Below, one piece after another: positions 5,297 through 5,502 of a DNA stretch of 5,502 nucleotides. The notes under the pieces were generated by a model. The model ran no database searches and was not told the DNA's origin. It saw nothing but the letters and a program-made list of their open reading frames with translations. The stretch comes from Actinomycetota bacterium. GTDB taxonomy: Bacteria > Actinomycetota > Nitriliruptoria > Nitriliruptorales > JAHWKO01. The first letter of the stretch is position 1; every line of letters begins with the position of its first letter. The DNA lies in contig JAHWKO010000121.1 of assembly GCA_019347855.1 (NCBI GenBank), positions 1 through 5,502 on the forward strand, in the 5' to 3' direction. The position numbers were made by a program, and so were the translations under genes.

Positions 5297-5502
5297 GTGG
5301 ACGTCGATGGGAACGCCGAGGACCTGCGGGGCCGTCTCGCGGCCCTCGACGGCAAGGGGTACGGCGCGTACAAGCGCCTGACCGACTCGGTCTGGGATCT
5401 GGACGTCTGCATGCTCGCGATCGAGCGGGTCCAGGGCGACCCGTACGCGCCGCCGTCGCGGTTGCGGGTCGAGGTCTCGCCCGGCACGGCCGGGTTCCCC
5501 CA
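5297..5502 (+). CDS. ABC-class ATPase (COG3044 type), N-terminal 68 residues, truncated by window edge
   Basis: The fragment matches the N-terminus of the poorly characterised 'predicted ATPase of the ABC class' family: LAALDGKGYGAYKRL (residues 14-28), then AIERVQGDPYAPPSRLRVEV (41-60). The last stretch corresponds to the family's hVQGDPFAxPSRhRV signature. The Walker motifs lie beyond the window. Family members are usually over 500 residues, so only about an eighth is visible, and no function beyond a putative ATPase can be given. GTG 5297 is the only workable start: the frame has TAG at 5282-5284 and no other start codon between, and the next ATG (residue 39) would remove the conserved region. 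No Shine-Dalgarno is present in those 12 bases. It is divergent from the CDF gene across about 130 bp. Confidence 0.85.
   Translation, partial: MDVDGNAEDLRGRLAALDGKGYGAYKRLTDSVWDLDVCMLAIERVQGDPYAPPSRLRVEVSPGTAGFP

Overview
The window is high-GC (about two thirds G+C by eye). Its protein-coding genes have the strong G/C third-position bias, the GTG and TTG starts and the protein families expected of an actinobacterium: an LmeA/DUF2993 lipid-binding protein, an actinobacterial-style CDF transporter and a COG3044-type ABC-class ATPase. I cannot place it below phylum level. There are no rRNA or tRNA genes, no CRISPR array, and no transposase or other sign of recent transfer. It looks like ordinary chromosomal housekeeping territory with one odd repeat locus.

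Left part. Positions 1-1057 (minus) hold the N-terminal 352 residues of acetoacetyl-CoA synthetase, cut off by the window edge. A short gap separates it from a divergent NUDIX hydrolase of the CoA-pyrophosphatase-like group (1119-1676, plus), so a CoA-thioester-forming enzyme sits head to head with a probable CoA/nucleotide diphosphatase. The NUDIX gene is followed by a strong hairpin (1689-1726) and a perfect 14-bp palindrome (1741-1754). Next comes a small 71-residue protein with two CxxC knuckles (1786-2001, plus) that I do not recognise.

Middle. The small CxxC gene converges on thiI (2135-3514, minus), the tRNA 4-thiouridine synthase. The gap between the two stop codons is filled by three identical 44-bp tandem copies plus a decayed fourth (1987-2140). 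Each full copy can fold into the same stem-loop. This is the most unusual structure in the window.

Right part. On the minus strand, transcription runs from a CDF-family cation efflux transporter (start about 5164, stop 4235), across 4 nt, into an LmeA/DUF2993 membrane-anchored protein that starts at TTG (4230-3586), then across 71 bp into thiI. The first two genes look translationally coupled; thiI has its own good Shine-Dalgarno and may be read through or separately promoted. Divergent from the CDF gene, a COG3044-type ABC-class ATPase begins at GTG 5297 and runs out of the window. It has no Shine-Dalgarno and may be translated from a leaderless transcript.

No undescribed multi-gene system is evident. 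The items most worth a second look are the 44-bp hairpin repeat array between convergent genes, the small CxxC protein behind a perfect palindrome, and the ThiI C-terminal tail, which resembles a rhodanese domain without its catalytic cysteine.
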